Assembly: GCA_015207155.1 (NCBI GenBank)
Contig: JADEXK010000014.1
Span: 33,892 to 97,891 of the forward strand
Source of the DNA: Nostocales cyanobacterium LEGE 11386
Lineage (GTDB): Bacteria; Cyanobacteriota; Cyanobacteriia; Cyanobacteriales; Nostocaceae
DNA length: 64,000 nucleotides
Direction: 5' to 3'
Shown here: positions 56,801 to 63,695 of the stretch, piece by piece
Numbering within the stretch: the stretch's first letter is position 1
Layout of the letters: each line of letters opens with the position of its first letter
Notes under the pieces: model-generated
The model's input: the letters and a program-made list of their open reading frames with translations, nothing else
Told to the model about the DNA's origin: nothing
Database searches by the model: none
Program-made: the position numbers and the translations under genes

Positions 56801-57054
56801 GTTTCCTAGATTTAGGTGCTGAAAATTTAATCTTAATGGCCTGCAAACCAGCCGAAGATAACCCACAACAACTAATCCTCCGGTGTTACGAATGTCACGG
56901 AGCAACAGCCGAGTTATCTTTACACAGTGATTTAGGCATGAAGTTAGGGGATACAGTAGATTTATTAGAGCGTGCCTCAACAACTACTGTATCCTCATCT
57001 CACAAAGCAACTATACAGCCTTGGAAAATCACCACATTCCAGGTGTCACTATAA
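53872..57054 (+). CDS. Alpha-mannosidase (glycoside hydrolase family 38)
   Basis: This 1060-residue retaining glycosidase cleaves alpha-mannosides. An N-terminal beta-sandwich (about 1-230) is followed by the catalytic barrel with the GH38 metal site AHLDLAWLWP (near residue 245). The nucleophile Asp is in WLPDTFGFCG (near 358), and further zinc-ligand His is in LPGVGDHGGGPT (near 448) and FHDILPGSS (near 562). The remaining C-terminal half is beta-rich. No signal peptide is visible, so it is probably cytoplasmic, perhaps recycling mannose-containing glycans. It is a single gene. Its last 111 bases have been copied once into the downstream spacer (57289-57399). Confidence 0.93.
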   Translation: MTLPISKSQTKFISETIEQLRSCCQVNIQSTWLYQESDRDITEISASDLSNWQLVQLNARKHIAWTGGKKVLWLMQRVVVPQDLQGYPLAGLSLRLALVWWADVAEIYVNGKLVLEGDLFDCSPRVLLCQGVTPGEEFNVALRLVSPGHDHGALVRSLLVYESDDENNPDPGFVADELAVIQLYWESLAPERLDILAKVVGEIMNRQGAKEAKEELIESFLSLRQKLLDSDVLAACCHSKIYLLGHAHLDLAWLWPVSETWRAAQNTFESVLKLQQDFSELIFCHSTPALYAWVEEHRPDLFRAIQEAVAAGCWEVVGGLWVEPELNLIAGESIVRQLLYGQRYVQAKFGQLATVAWLPDTFGFCGTLPQFLVSAGIEFFVTQKLRWNDTTKFDYGAFWWRSPDGSEIFSVMSALIGEGIDPVKMAAYACEWQTQTGLQEALWLPGVGDHGGGPTRDMLETARRWQKSPLFPDLEFTTAEKYLQRIKTHSTPLPTWNDELYLEFHRGCYTTHADQKRWNRLCENLLYQAELFATLASISCGVSYPQTAIEAAWKQVLFNQFHDILPGSSITQVYTDALPQWQQVEQVGTKILQESLLAIASHAILPSPPHPQAQPIFVFNALNWQRSEVVEIVFPDLELEQSFDWQICDLDGNEIQTQERFLGTRHKPTGDTPIMSVSFLANDIPACGYRVFWLCPCKPLCPDNQQIKEQYVLENEYLRVTVDQLTGDLSSVFDKINQREVLNGLGNQLQAFQDSGQYWDAWNIDPNYAQNPLPPAKLSLISHLEQGELRSRVRVVRTIGKSEFLQDYILEKASAVLKIQTTVDWQENQVLVKAAFPLNVEADFATYEIPCGAIRRPTKPQTPAEQAKWEVPALRWADLTGETNTGIYGVSLLNDCKYGYDSQPHQLRLTLLRSPNWPNPEADRGLHEFTYTLYPHAGSWESAQTVRRGYELNIPLQVIVNPLTTENSAHSHPKSVSFLDLGAENLILMACKPAEDNPQQLILRCYECHGATAELSLHSDLGMKLGDTVDLLERASTTTVSSSHKATIQPWKITTFQVSL

Positions 57055-57494
57055 GAAGGGCAGAATTAGTTTTTGTTTGTTGTAAACCGCAACCCGTATG
57101 AAATTGATCCTAACTTTCCCGTTGCAGGCGCAACTGAAGTACAAACCCTGATTGGATTCAAACGCATGTTGTTAGCGATCGCACCCTCATCGAAACACTA
57201 TTGGAGGAGCTGAGGCGATCGCTGAATTAATTGGAATACAATACGACGAAACAGTAACCATCTTTATCAAGCATCAAAACTAACTTCCATGAAATTGAAG
57301 GACACAGTAGATTTATTGGAGCGTACCTCAAAAAATACTGTATCCTTATCTCAGCCAGCAACCATCCAGCCTGAGAAAATTACCACATTTCAGGTGAACG
57401 AACCACAGAGACACAAAGAACACAGAGAAAGAGGAAGGGTTTGAAGATTGACAAAGACTCTTCTTCCCTCACTCCCTACTCCCCATTCCCCAGT
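57055..57494. other. Gene-remnant region behind the alpha-mannosidase
   Basis: Between the GH38 gene and psbN lie short open stretches that read like pieces of one frameshifted gene (NPNFPVAGATEVQTLIGFK-like text near 57090-57160, and IAELIGIQYDETVTIFIKHQ near 57210-57280). Then comes the duplicated GH38 end, and last a CCACAGAGACACAAAGAACAC-type repeat near 57400. No intact gene is present. Confidence 0.5.
57289..57399 (+). pseudogene. Duplicated 3' end of the alpha-mannosidase gene
   Basis: This stretch matches 56938-57048 at most positions by eye, and it still encodes a similar peptide (DTVDLLERTSKNTVSLSQ). The copy has no upstream coding part and is a relic of a local duplication. It lost its stop codon, and an unrelated repeat follows. 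Confidence 0.8.
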
Positions 57495-57626
57495 CTAATC
57501 TTCGTGGTCTTCAAACGGGTCTGCCAATTGCTTGCTGGGAGGCCCAAAGGAAGTATAAATTGCAAAACCAGTGATGGCAACTAAGGCTGCGCCTACAGAA
57601 ATACTAAGAACTATTGCGGGTTCCAT
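57495..57626 (-). CDS. psbN: Photosystem II protein PsbN
   Basis: PsbN is a 43-residue thylakoid membrane protein needed for photosystem II assembly and repair rather than a true subunit. The sequence MEPAIVLSISVGAALVAITG is followed by FAIYTSFGPPSKQLADPFEDHED. One membrane segment spans residues 4-25, and the conserved FGPPSK motif lies after it. The gene is encoded opposite to psbH, as in almost all cyanobacteria and plastids, with 85 bases between the starts. Confidence 0.96.
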   Translation of the reverse strand: MEPAIVLSISVGAALVAITGFAIYTSFGPPSKQLADPFEDHED

Positions 57627-57711
57627 AAATTAGGGATAAATTATGAGTGCTATTCTTATAGAATATTACAGAAGATTAAAAAAAGCTTTGGCAACTCATC
57701 TTAGGTGAACT

Positions 57712-57915
57712 ATGGCACAACGGACTAGGTTGGGAGATATACTGAGGCCCCTAAACTCTGAGTATGGTAAGGTTGCTCCCGGTTGGGGCACGACCCCTGT
57801 AATGGGCGTTTTTATGGCTCTATTTTTCGTGTTTCTGCTAATTATTCTGCAACTTTACAATAAATCACTGATGATTCAGGATGTAATGGTTGATTGGCGG
57901 AGTTTGGGCGGCTAA
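57712..57915 (+). CDS. psbH: Photosystem II reaction center protein H
   Basis: PsbH is a 67-residue single-span subunit of photosystem II that helps stabilise the QB site and bicarbonate binding. It starts [20 protein letters not shown] and has the conserved [19 protein letters not shown] (membrane segment about residues 27-50). The cyanobacterial form lacks the phosphorylatable N-terminal extension of plants. It is divergent from psbN and followed by a clear terminator hairpin. Confidence 0.97.
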   Translation: MAQRTRLGDILRPLNSEYGKVAPGWGTTPVMGVFMALFFVFLLIILQLYNKSLMIQDVMVDWRSLGG

Positions 57916-57956
57916 CTGATATATAGCATTTTTGCTTGTATAATCAGCGACCCTAT

Positions 57957-57979
57957 ACCCGGCTTGTCCGGGTTTTTTT
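57957..57979 (+). terminator. Rho-independent terminator of psbH
   Basis: ACCCGG and CCGGGT arms with a five-base loop are followed by a run of seven T. It lies 41 bases after the psbH stop codon. Confidence 0.85.
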
Positions 57980-58102
57980 ATGAGTTTTATACTGAAGACA
58001 TTAGTCTCAAACAAGTAAGCATGGTATAGATGGAAAGGGTTTTCATCCCTATTACCCATTGCTCTAGCTTTACCTGGATTGTCTGTTTATAGGAGAAACC
58101 GC

Positions 58103-58351
58103 ATGAATATATTTGGTATTGGTCTGCCGGAAATGGCTTTAATTATGGTGGTTGCACTGTTAATCTTTGGCCCAAAGAAGTTACCGGAGATTGGTCGTAG
58201 TGTCGGCAAAGCAGTTCGCGGTTTTCAAGAAGCTTCTAATGAATTTCAAAACGAGTTTAAGCGAGAAGCTGAACAAATAGAACAAGCTGTGAAAACTTCT
58301 GCCGAAATTGAACCCAAGCAAATCGAAGCAGCTAAATCTGAGCAGGCTTAA
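58103..58351 (+). CDS. tatA: Twin-arginine translocase subunit TatA/E
   Basis: This 82-residue membrane protein forms the pore of the Tat export pathway. The short N-terminal membrane segment (about residues 4-22, FGIGLPEMALIMVVALLIFG) is followed by the FGPKKLPEIG hinge and an amphipathic helix (GRSVGKAVRGFQEASNEF), then an acidic tail. The start ATG at 58103 has AGGAG seven bases upstream, which decides against the longer frame from 58079. A Tat substrate candidate, the pseudo-orthocaspase, lies elsewhere in this window. Confidence 0.94.
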   Translation: MNIFGIGLPEMALIMVVALLIFGPKKLPEIGRSVGKAVRGFQEASNEFQNEFKREAEQIEQAVKTSAEIEPKQIEAAKSEQA

Positions 58352-58365
58352 AAAAGTGCTTCCTT

Positions 58366-58437
58366 TCTGAGTGCTGAGTAAAAAATACTAGTTCCTAGTC
58401 CCTAGGCTGTTTTTCATTTGTTCAAGTGTACGTAGTT
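58366..58437 (+). repeat. Repeat copy upstream of pth
   Basis: CTGAGTGCTGAGTAAAAAAT and the following ACTAGTTCCTAGTCCCTAGG, then T-rich sequence and AGTGTACGTAG, match with small changes the stretch at 59124-59206 beyond the pth gene. It contains an ACTAG/CTAGT palindrome and a T-run, so it can act as a terminator after tatA. Confidence 0.65.
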
Positions 58438-58478
58438 AATAACTGCTGACTTGAAAAAGTGATGCGAATTGATTGATT

Positions 58479-59120
58479 ATGGTCAAAATGACAGAAGCTG
58501 TAACAAAATCAGCTGTGGTGATTCCCCAACTAATTGTCGGGTTAGGGAATCCAGAGCCTAAATACGACCAAACACGCCATAATATTGGCTTTGCTGCTGT
58601 GGATGCATTATCCCGTGCTTGGCAAATTCCCCTGGGGGAAAATCGTAAGTTTCAGGGGGAATATGGTGAGGGTATCGCCGCAGGTGGCAATAAAGTCCGC
58701 TTGCTCAAGCCTTTGACTTACATGAATCGCTCTGGACAGTCAATACAAGCAGTGACTAGTTGGTATAAATTGCCGCCAGAGTCTGTATTGGTGATTTATG
58801 ACGACATGGATTTACCTTTAGGTAAAACTCGTCTGCGCTTGTCTGGCTCTGCTGGGGGACATAATGGAATGAAGAGTGCGATCGCTCATCTTAGCACCCA
58901 AAACTTCCCACGTTTGCGAATTGGCATTGGTAAACCAAAAGATACCACTAATGGCGAGAACTCCGAGTCTATCTCCCATGTTTTAGGAAGATTTTCTGCG
59001 TCTGAAACTCAACTGATGTCTCTTGTACTTCAGTTTGTAGTTGAGTGTGTAGAATTTAGTCTCAAACAGGGAGTAGAAAAGGCTATGAATCGTTGTAATA
59101 GCCGCAAAGATGAGGGCTGA
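58479..59120 (+). CDS. pth: Peptidyl-tRNA hydrolase
   Basis: Pth releases the peptide from prematurely dropped peptidyl-tRNA and is essential in bacteria. The sequence IVGLGNPEPKYDQTRHNIGF holds the catalytic His; TYMNRSGQS holds the conserved Asn, and VIYDDMDLPLGKTRLR and GSAGGHNGMKS complete the active site. About 213 residues are a little longer than the usual 190 because of an N-terminal extension. I use ATG at 58479, while TTG at 58473 and ATG at 58488 are alternatives without a clear ribosome-binding site. Near-identical repeats flank the gene on both sides. Confidence 0.94.
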   Translation: MVKMTEAVTKSAVVIPQLIVGLGNPEPKYDQTRHNIGFAAVDALSRAWQIPLGENRKFQGEYGEGIAAGGNKVRLLKPLTYMNRSGQSIQAVTSWYKLPPESVLVIYDDMDLPLGKTRLRLSGSAGGHNGMKSAIAHLSTQNFPRLRIGIGKPKDTTNGENSESISHVLGRFSASETQLMSLVLQFVVECVEFSLKQGVEKAMNRCNSRKDEG

Positions 59121-59123
59121 GTG

Positions 59124-59206
59124 CTTCTCAGTGCTGAGTCCTGAGTAAAATATACTAGTTCCTAGTCTCAGCGCCTTTTTTTTCATTTATTCTAGTGTAC
59201 ACAGTT
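59124..59206 (+). repeat. Repeat copy downstream of pth (terminator-like)
   Basis: Second copy of the sequence at 58366-58437. It includes STRR heptamers, an ACTAGTTCCTAGT palindrome and a T8 run near 59178, so it probably ends pth transcription. Confidence 0.65.
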
Positions 59207-59384
59207 CGCCTATTCCTTTGTGGACGGTTTTTTATATCAGTCCTACGCATCAACAAAGCAATACACCCGCACGCCTGATTGCCGTACGGGTATATTACTA
59301 ATTTTATGTAAGAATATAAGGCGACGTGCTATTGCTGGTTTCAGGTAATATCCTAGAGCAATGCCAGTACCAACCCGAATAGGT

Positions 59385-59564
59385 TTATTTAAAACGTCGC
59401 TTGCGTCTAGCTGATACTGCCTTACGTTTGCGTTTTTCCAACGGTGTTTCAAAGTGCCGATGGTATTTAACGTCAGCTAATATACCAGCTTTAGAGACCT
59501 GGCGTTTAAACCGACGCAAAGCTGAATCTATGCCTTCGTTTTCTCCTAGAACCACTTGGGTCAT
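59385..59564 (-). CDS. rpsU: 30S ribosomal protein S21
   Basis: S21 is a small, very basic ribosomal protein of the 30S subunit that helps in initiation. The 59 residues ([20 protein letters not shown] and then [20 protein letters not shown], ending in a Lys/Arg-rich tail) match the family. I use the ATG at 59564, preceded by GAGGAAA; the longer frame from 59666 adds 34 residues that are not part of S21. In cyanobacteria rpsU genes are often cold-regulated, and this one is a single gene on the minus strand. Confidence 0.95.
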   Translation of the reverse strand: MTQVVLGENEGIDSALRRFKRQVSKAGILADVKYHRHFETPLEKRKRKAVSARRKRRFK

Positions 59565-59939
59565 TCTTGCTGTTTCCTCATGATCAATTGTTTCCATTGT
59601 AATAGTAGCCTCAAACTTAACAAAACACCCCCAGGCTAAAGCCAGGATAAGAAGTGATTCATTCATTTTAATGAGGCTGATTTGTGCTTCTCTTTAGAGA
59701 AATTAGCACTTAACTTCAAATTAATGCTAGTGCCTGAATGCACTTTGAGCGCAATAGAGAAGATGGGGAAATTATATCTTAAGTGTTCTTGGCTGTACTA
59801 CAGTTTCCATGCGGTTCAGTTAACGGTAGCGTCCAACCAAAAATCTGTATGCTTAACGGCACATTATCTGTTCCAGTCTAGGACATATGTAACTTTAATT
59901 ACTATAAACCATCAGCAAATATTCTCTTTGTCCAAGATT
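59565..59939. other. Convergent/upstream gap around rpsU
   Basis: This region holds the rpsU promoter and the downstream flank of the small membrane-protein gene. Frames within it show no conserved features. A direct sense of function cannot be read from it. Confidence 0.35.
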
Positions 59940-60284
59940 TTAAAAGTTGATTTTACCCTCATTTAATAATTTATATCCAGATATTAATGCGGCAAAAGCA
60001 ACCAATAAATTCCACAAACTAGTTGACCTGAAAATTACGCCACCGCTCAAGAAAACTAATACTATTCCAATAGCTAATAAAATCCATCCCAAGTTGCTAG
60101 TTTCTTTACGAAAAAATAAGAGTGTAAAAACTCCTGACATAATTGCTAAAACTGAGACTGTGGCAGGCAATCTGCGGTAAAAAAGGCTATAATAACCACT
60201 AACAAATATGATGTTCTGAGTAAAAAAGTAGATACCGATAAAAAGTAGGATTAAACCTATAAGTTTGATCAACAGCCTGCCCAT
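59940..60284 (-). CDS. Small integral membrane protein, four predicted spans
   Basis: This 114-residue protein has hydrophobic segments at about residues 5-27, 42-58, 66-85 and 88-106, with few charged residues between. I recognise no family or motif. The topology is that of a small polytopic membrane protein. It is transcribed alone, downstream of an AT-rich region. Function unknown. Confidence 0.7.
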   Translation of the reverse strand: MGRLLIKLIGLILLFIGIYFFTQNIIFVSGYYSLFYRRLPATVSVLAIMSGVFTLLFFRKETSNLGWILLAIGIVLVFLSGGVIFRSTSLWNLLVAFAALISGYKLLNEGKINF

Positions 60285-60507
60285 AATTTTTTAGTTTTTT
60301 ATTGGCTGAAACAAATTTAAACTTAATTATACCTAAATTTTTAAATTTATACTGAATTTAAGATTAATTTTACTTAATTTAAAATAAGTAAATATACTAC
60401 CTAAAAATAGGGATTGCCTAATATCAAGTTTGGTTAAAGACCTATCATTAAGGCAGTCCCGATGAAACGAATTTCACAACTAAGTAGAAACTGGAAACTG
60501 AGTTTTT
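60285..60507. other. AT-rich spacer before the large STRR array
   Basis: This is a very AT-rich promoter-like region (60290-60420) for the minus-strand membrane protein, followed by the terminator-like sequence at 60448-60478. No gene. Confidence 0.4.
60448..60478 (-). terminator. Possible terminator related to the one after devA
   Basis: On the minus strand this sequence (reading GTTTCATCGGGACTGCC) matches 24 of 28 bases of the hairpin region at 4277-4314. It lies downstream of rsmI beyond the tandem array. The pairing here is weaker and no long T-run follows. Confidence 0.3.
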
Positions 60508-60700
60508 ACTCAGGACTCAGGACTCAGGACTCAGGACTCAGCACTCAGCACTCAGCACTCAGCACTCAGCACTCAGCACTCAGCACTCAGCACTCAGCAC
60601 TCAGGACTCAGGACTCAGGACTCAGGACTCAGCACTCAGCACTCAGCACTCAGGACTCAGGACTCAGGACTCAGGACTCAGCACTCAGCACTCAGCACTC
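60508..60700. repeat. Large STRR heptanucleotide array with block structure
   Basis: About 26 units of seven bases alternate in blocks of GGACTCA and GCACTCA: 3, 9, 4, 3, 4 and 3 units. The last 4+3 block is a copy of the preceding one, a 49-base higher-order unit. The array ends at the stop codon of rsmI. A plus-strand open frame across it starting at 60462 is a by-product of the repeat and not a gene. Confidence 0.95.
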
Positions 60701-61541
60701 ATAAAGAAAGAGCTAATTGGTAAATTTGACGCCGGGGAAGAGAAGTTATTTTTGCCAATTGACGGCTAGCTTGCGATCGCGATATTCCTTGAGAGATTAA
60801 TTGTTGCAATTCGGCTTTGAGTTCGGCTTCGGAAAGTTGGAGTTGAGTGGCTGGAGTTCCTGCGACAACTAGCGTGTATTCACCTTGGGGTTCACGTTGG
60901 CTGTAATGAGCGATCGCCTCGGCAATCGTTCCCCGCCAAAATTCCTCGTAAAATTTAGTTAACTCCCTGGCCAGGACAATTTGGCGATCGCTTCCCCACA
61001 CTTGTGCTAAGTCTTGCAAAGTTTCTCGCAAGCGGTGCGGCGATTCATAGAAAATTAAAGTACGGGATTCTGTTTGCAGAGATTCTAAATGTTCACGCCG
61101 TTTTTGGCCTTTGGCAGGTAGAAAGCCTTCAAAAACAAATCTGTCTGTTGGTAGTCCCGCAGCGCTTAAAGCCGTAATGGCAGCACTAGCACCAGGAATA
61201 GGAACTACTGTGATCCCAGCTTCAATACAGGCTTTGACCAATTCATAAACAGGATCAGAAATTCCTGGCATTCCCGCATCACTCACCAAAGCGATCGCCT
61301 GGTCGTTAACCAGATACTCTAATAATTCCGGGATACGACTAGTGCGATTGTGTTCGTGGTAACTTAGCTGTGGTGTTTTAATTTGAAAATGCTGTAACAG
61401 TTTTCCTGTATGGCGGGTATCTTCCGCAGCAATCAGATTCACCGTTTGCAAAATTCGCACCGCCCGAAAGGTAATATCTTCCAGGTTGCCAATTGGTGTA
61501 CCGACGACGTAAAGTGTTCCTGGTTTGGGATCAGTCTGCAT
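60699..61541 (-). CDS. rsmI: 16S rRNA (cytidine(1402)-2'-O)-methyltransferase
   Basis: RsmI methylates the ribose of C1402 in the decoding centre of 16S rRNA, acting with RsmH. From ATG at 61541 it has 280 residues. The longer frame adds 27 residues that overlap the divergent kinase promoter. The tetrapyrrole-methylase fold is seen in GTLYVVGTPIGNLEDITFRA (residues about 8-27), AEDTRHTGKLL, VSDAGMPGISDP (SAM-binding loop) and FYESPHRL (near 185). The stop codon lies inside the STRR array, so the natural C-terminus (QIYQLALSL) abuts repeat DNA. Confidence 0.93.
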   Translation of the reverse strand: MQTDPKPGTLYVVGTPIGNLEDITFRAVRILQTVNLIAAEDTRHTGKLLQHFQIKTPQLSYHEHNRTSRIPELLEYLVNDQAIALVSDAGMPGISDPVYELVKACIEAGITVVPIPGASAAITALSAAGLPTDRFVFEGFLPAKGQKRREHLESLQTESRTLIFYESPHRLRETLQDLAQVWGSDRQIVLARELTKFYEEFWRGTIAEAIAHYSQREPQGEYTLVVAGTPATQLQLSEAELKAELQQLISQGISRSQASRQLAKITSLPRRQIYQLALSL

Positions 61542-61575
61542 GAGTGAGAAAATAGAAGCTAGGGACAGGTTACTA

Positions 61576-62463
61576 ATGACTAATCTAAAATCCTCAGGTG
61601 GGTTATTTGTGGGTTTAGTCACCTTGGATTTAATCTACCTTGCTGATTCTGCCCCTAGGAATAATCAGAAGATTGTCGCTGCTGACTATACTTTAGCAGC
61701 AGGCGGCCCGGCTACAAATGCGGCTGTAACTTTTAGTTATTTAGGTAATCAAGCTCAAGTCTTAGGTGTGATGGGTTCTCACGCTATAACCCAACTAATT
61801 CGCAAAGATTTGGCAAATTACCAAGTAGCGATCGCTGATCTTGAACCTAGTAATAGCAACCCACCGCCTGTCTCATCAATAATTATTACCCAAGCTACAG
61901 GCGAACGAGCCGTGGTTTCCATGAATGCTGTCAAAACTCAAGCCAGCAGTACCTCTATCCCACCAGATATTTTACAAAATATTGATATCGTGCTGATTGA
62001 TGGTCATCAAATGGCGGTTAGTTATGACATAGCGCTAATGGCTAAAGCTAAGAATATACCAGTAATTATTGATGGTGGTAGTTGGAAAACTGGTTTTGAG
62101 CAAGTTTTGCCTTTTGTTGATTATGCCCTTTGTTCTGCTAATTTTTATCCCCCCTACTGCCACACTCAAGCCGAAGTGTTTACTTACCTCAGTGCATTTG
62201 GCATTCCCCACATTGCCATTACCCACGGGGAAAAACCAATTGCATATTTGACTGAGAGCAAGACTGGATCTGTAGATGTACCACAAATTCAGGCAGTTGA
62301 TACACTTGGGGCTGGAGATGTTTTTCACGGTGCATTCTGCCATTACATCTTACAGGGAAATTTTATTGATGCCCTCACACAGGCAGCTAATATCGCTGCT
62401 AATTCCTGTCAATTTTTTGGGACACGTCGCTTTTTTAGTGCTTCCTTCCTGAGTGCTGAGTAG
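61576..62463 (+). CDS. PfkB-family sugar kinase
   Basis: This 295-residue ribokinase-fold enzyme phosphorylates a sugar or nucleoside. The N-terminal GGLFVGLVTLDLIYLAD has the usual Gly-rich beginning, AAGGPATNAAVTFSYLG (near residue 40) is the first PfkB signature, and DTLGAGDVFHGAF (near 250) is the second, with the catalytic Asp and anion hole GAGD. Substrate preference cannot be told. I use ATG at 61576, because AGGGACAGG lies upstream; the ATG at 61540 overlaps the rsmI start. The last residues (SASFLSAE) and the stop TAG are encoded by STRR-type units (GAGTGCTGAG), so the C-terminus has been remodelled by repeat DNA. Confidence 0.88.
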   Translation: MTNLKSSGGLFVGLVTLDLIYLADSAPRNNQKIVAADYTLAAGGPATNAAVTFSYLGNQAQVLGVMGSHAITQLIRKDLANYQVAIADLEPSNSNPPPVSSIIITQATGERAVVSMNAVKTQASSTSIPPDILQNIDIVLIDGHQMAVSYDIALMAKAKNIPVIIDGGSWKTGFEQVLPFVDYALCSANFYPPYCHTQAEVFTYLSAFGIPHIAITHGEKPIAYLTESKTGSVDVPQIQAVDTLGAGDVFHGAFCHYILQGNFIDALTQAANIAANSCQFFGTRRFFSASFLSAE

Positions 62464-62495
62464 TTAGAGTTAGTTAAATAGACAAGGCTGAATTA

Positions 62496-63350
62496 ATGAA
62501 GGACTTACAAGAAATATTAGCGATCGCGCGTGAGGTCGGTTGGGGTGCATCAGATATACTACGTTCTTATTATCACGAAACAACAGCAGACTTTAACCTA
62601 GAGGTGCAATACAAACAGAATGAGCCTGTCACAGTTGCAGATGTAACTGTGAGTCAATTTATTGTGGAGAGACTACAAGCAGCTTTAGGTAATGAAGATT
62701 TTGCCTATATTAGTGAAGAAACCTATAAATCACAACTAAGTAGGAAACCCCCCAGTTGGGTATGGATCATTGACCCTTTAGATGGTACAAGAGACTTTAT
62801 CGAAAAAACCGGGGACTATGCCATTCACATTGCTTTAGTGAAAGAAACCCGCCCAATTTTAGCAGTTGTGGCAGTACCGGAAGCAGAAAAGTTGTATTTC
62901 GCTACCAAAGGCGGAGGTACATTTGTAGAAACCCGTAATGGATTTGTTCCCATACAAGTTTCATCTGGCAAACACATCGAAGACTTAACCGTCGTTGTCA
63001 GTCGCTCTCACCGCCATGAATCGTTAAATTATTTATTACAAAACTTACCTTGCCAAAATCAGAAAGCTGTTGGCAGTGTAGGCTGCAAAATTGCTGCCAT
63101 TCTTGAGCAACAAGCGGATATTTACGTTTCTCTTTCCGGCAAGTCTGCCCCTAAAGACTGGGATATAGCCGCCCCAGAACTAATTTTAACAGAAGCTGGT
63201 GGTAAGTTTACTCACTTTGATGGTACTTTGTTGCATTACAACACCGATGATATCAATCAGTGGGGTGGTTTACTTGCTAGTAATGGTCAGTATCATGAGG
63301 TGATATGCAAAGAAGCACAAAGGATATTAGCACAGTTGGCTAGTGGCTAA
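62496..63350 (+). CDS. cysQ: Inositol monophosphatase-family 3'(2'),5'-bisphosphate nucleotidase (CysQ-like)
   Basis: This Mg2+-dependent phosphatase of 284 residues probably removes the 3'-phosphate of PAP, the by-product of sulfotransfer, though IMPase activity is also possible. Metal-site motifs are ISEE (Glu74-Glu75), IIDPLDGTRDF (Asp93 to Thr98) and KDWDIAAPELIL (near residue 225). These fit the CysQ group more than simple IMPases because of the GTRDFI text. It lies 32 bases after the kinase gene and may be cotranscribed with it. Functionally it would recycle PAP made by the sulfotransferase domain of the giant glycosyltransferase. Confidence 0.85.
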   Translation: MKDLQEILAIAREVGWGASDILRSYYHETTADFNLEVQYKQNEPVTVADVTVSQFIVERLQAALGNEDFAYISEETYKSQLSRKPPSWVWIIDPLDGTRDFIEKTGDYAIHIALVKETRPILAVVAVPEAEKLYFATKGGGTFVETRNGFVPIQVSSGKHIEDLTVVVSRSHRHESLNYLLQNLPCQNQKAVGSVGCKIAAILEQQADIYVSLSGKSAPKDWDIAAPELILTEAGGKFTHFDGTLLHYNTDDINQWGGLLASNGQYHEVICKEAQRILAQLASG

Positions 63351-63695
63351 AATTAGGATTATTTATTGATGATCTTTTGATGTTTTTGCACCATCTAAAT
63401 GTGTTAGTTAATACGTCATTTCCTAATTTAAATTAAGTAGGCGATCGCTTGTTGATACTCATTTATCTTCACAAATTTCATGTATGAAAGACCATACAAG
63501 CCTTGCCATTATTAGCTTTGGTAACCTGCTCTCAAAGTTTTATTTTTTAAAGTGACGTCTTGTGAGACAATAGTGAAAGGCTGTGCTATATTTGTGGATA
63601 TAAGGATTATTTTCGGTTGAGTAACTCGTTTTGGTTTCTAAAAAGCGTCTCTCCGAATTTAACTCTCTACACTTCTCTGAATTCGGAGACATTCT
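63351..63695. other. Leader region of the RNA-binding protein gene
   Basis: This AT-rich 345-base gap probably contains the promoter and a long 5' untranslated region, as is usual for cyanobacterial cold-inducible rbp genes (known biology, not shown here). A dyad GAATTTAACTC/GAATTCGGAG-like region lies near 63655-63690. No small gene is apparent. Confidence 0.4.

Noticed and set aside
59682..59966. 94-residue plus-strand frame near rpsU
   Set aside because: It overlaps the 3' end of the minus-strand membrane-protein gene and shows no motif.
60462..60704. Open frame across the large STRR array on the plus strand
   Set aside because: It consists almost entirely of translated heptamers (SALSTQH type), with only 15 other residues and no ribosome-binding site; it overlaps the rsmI stop.
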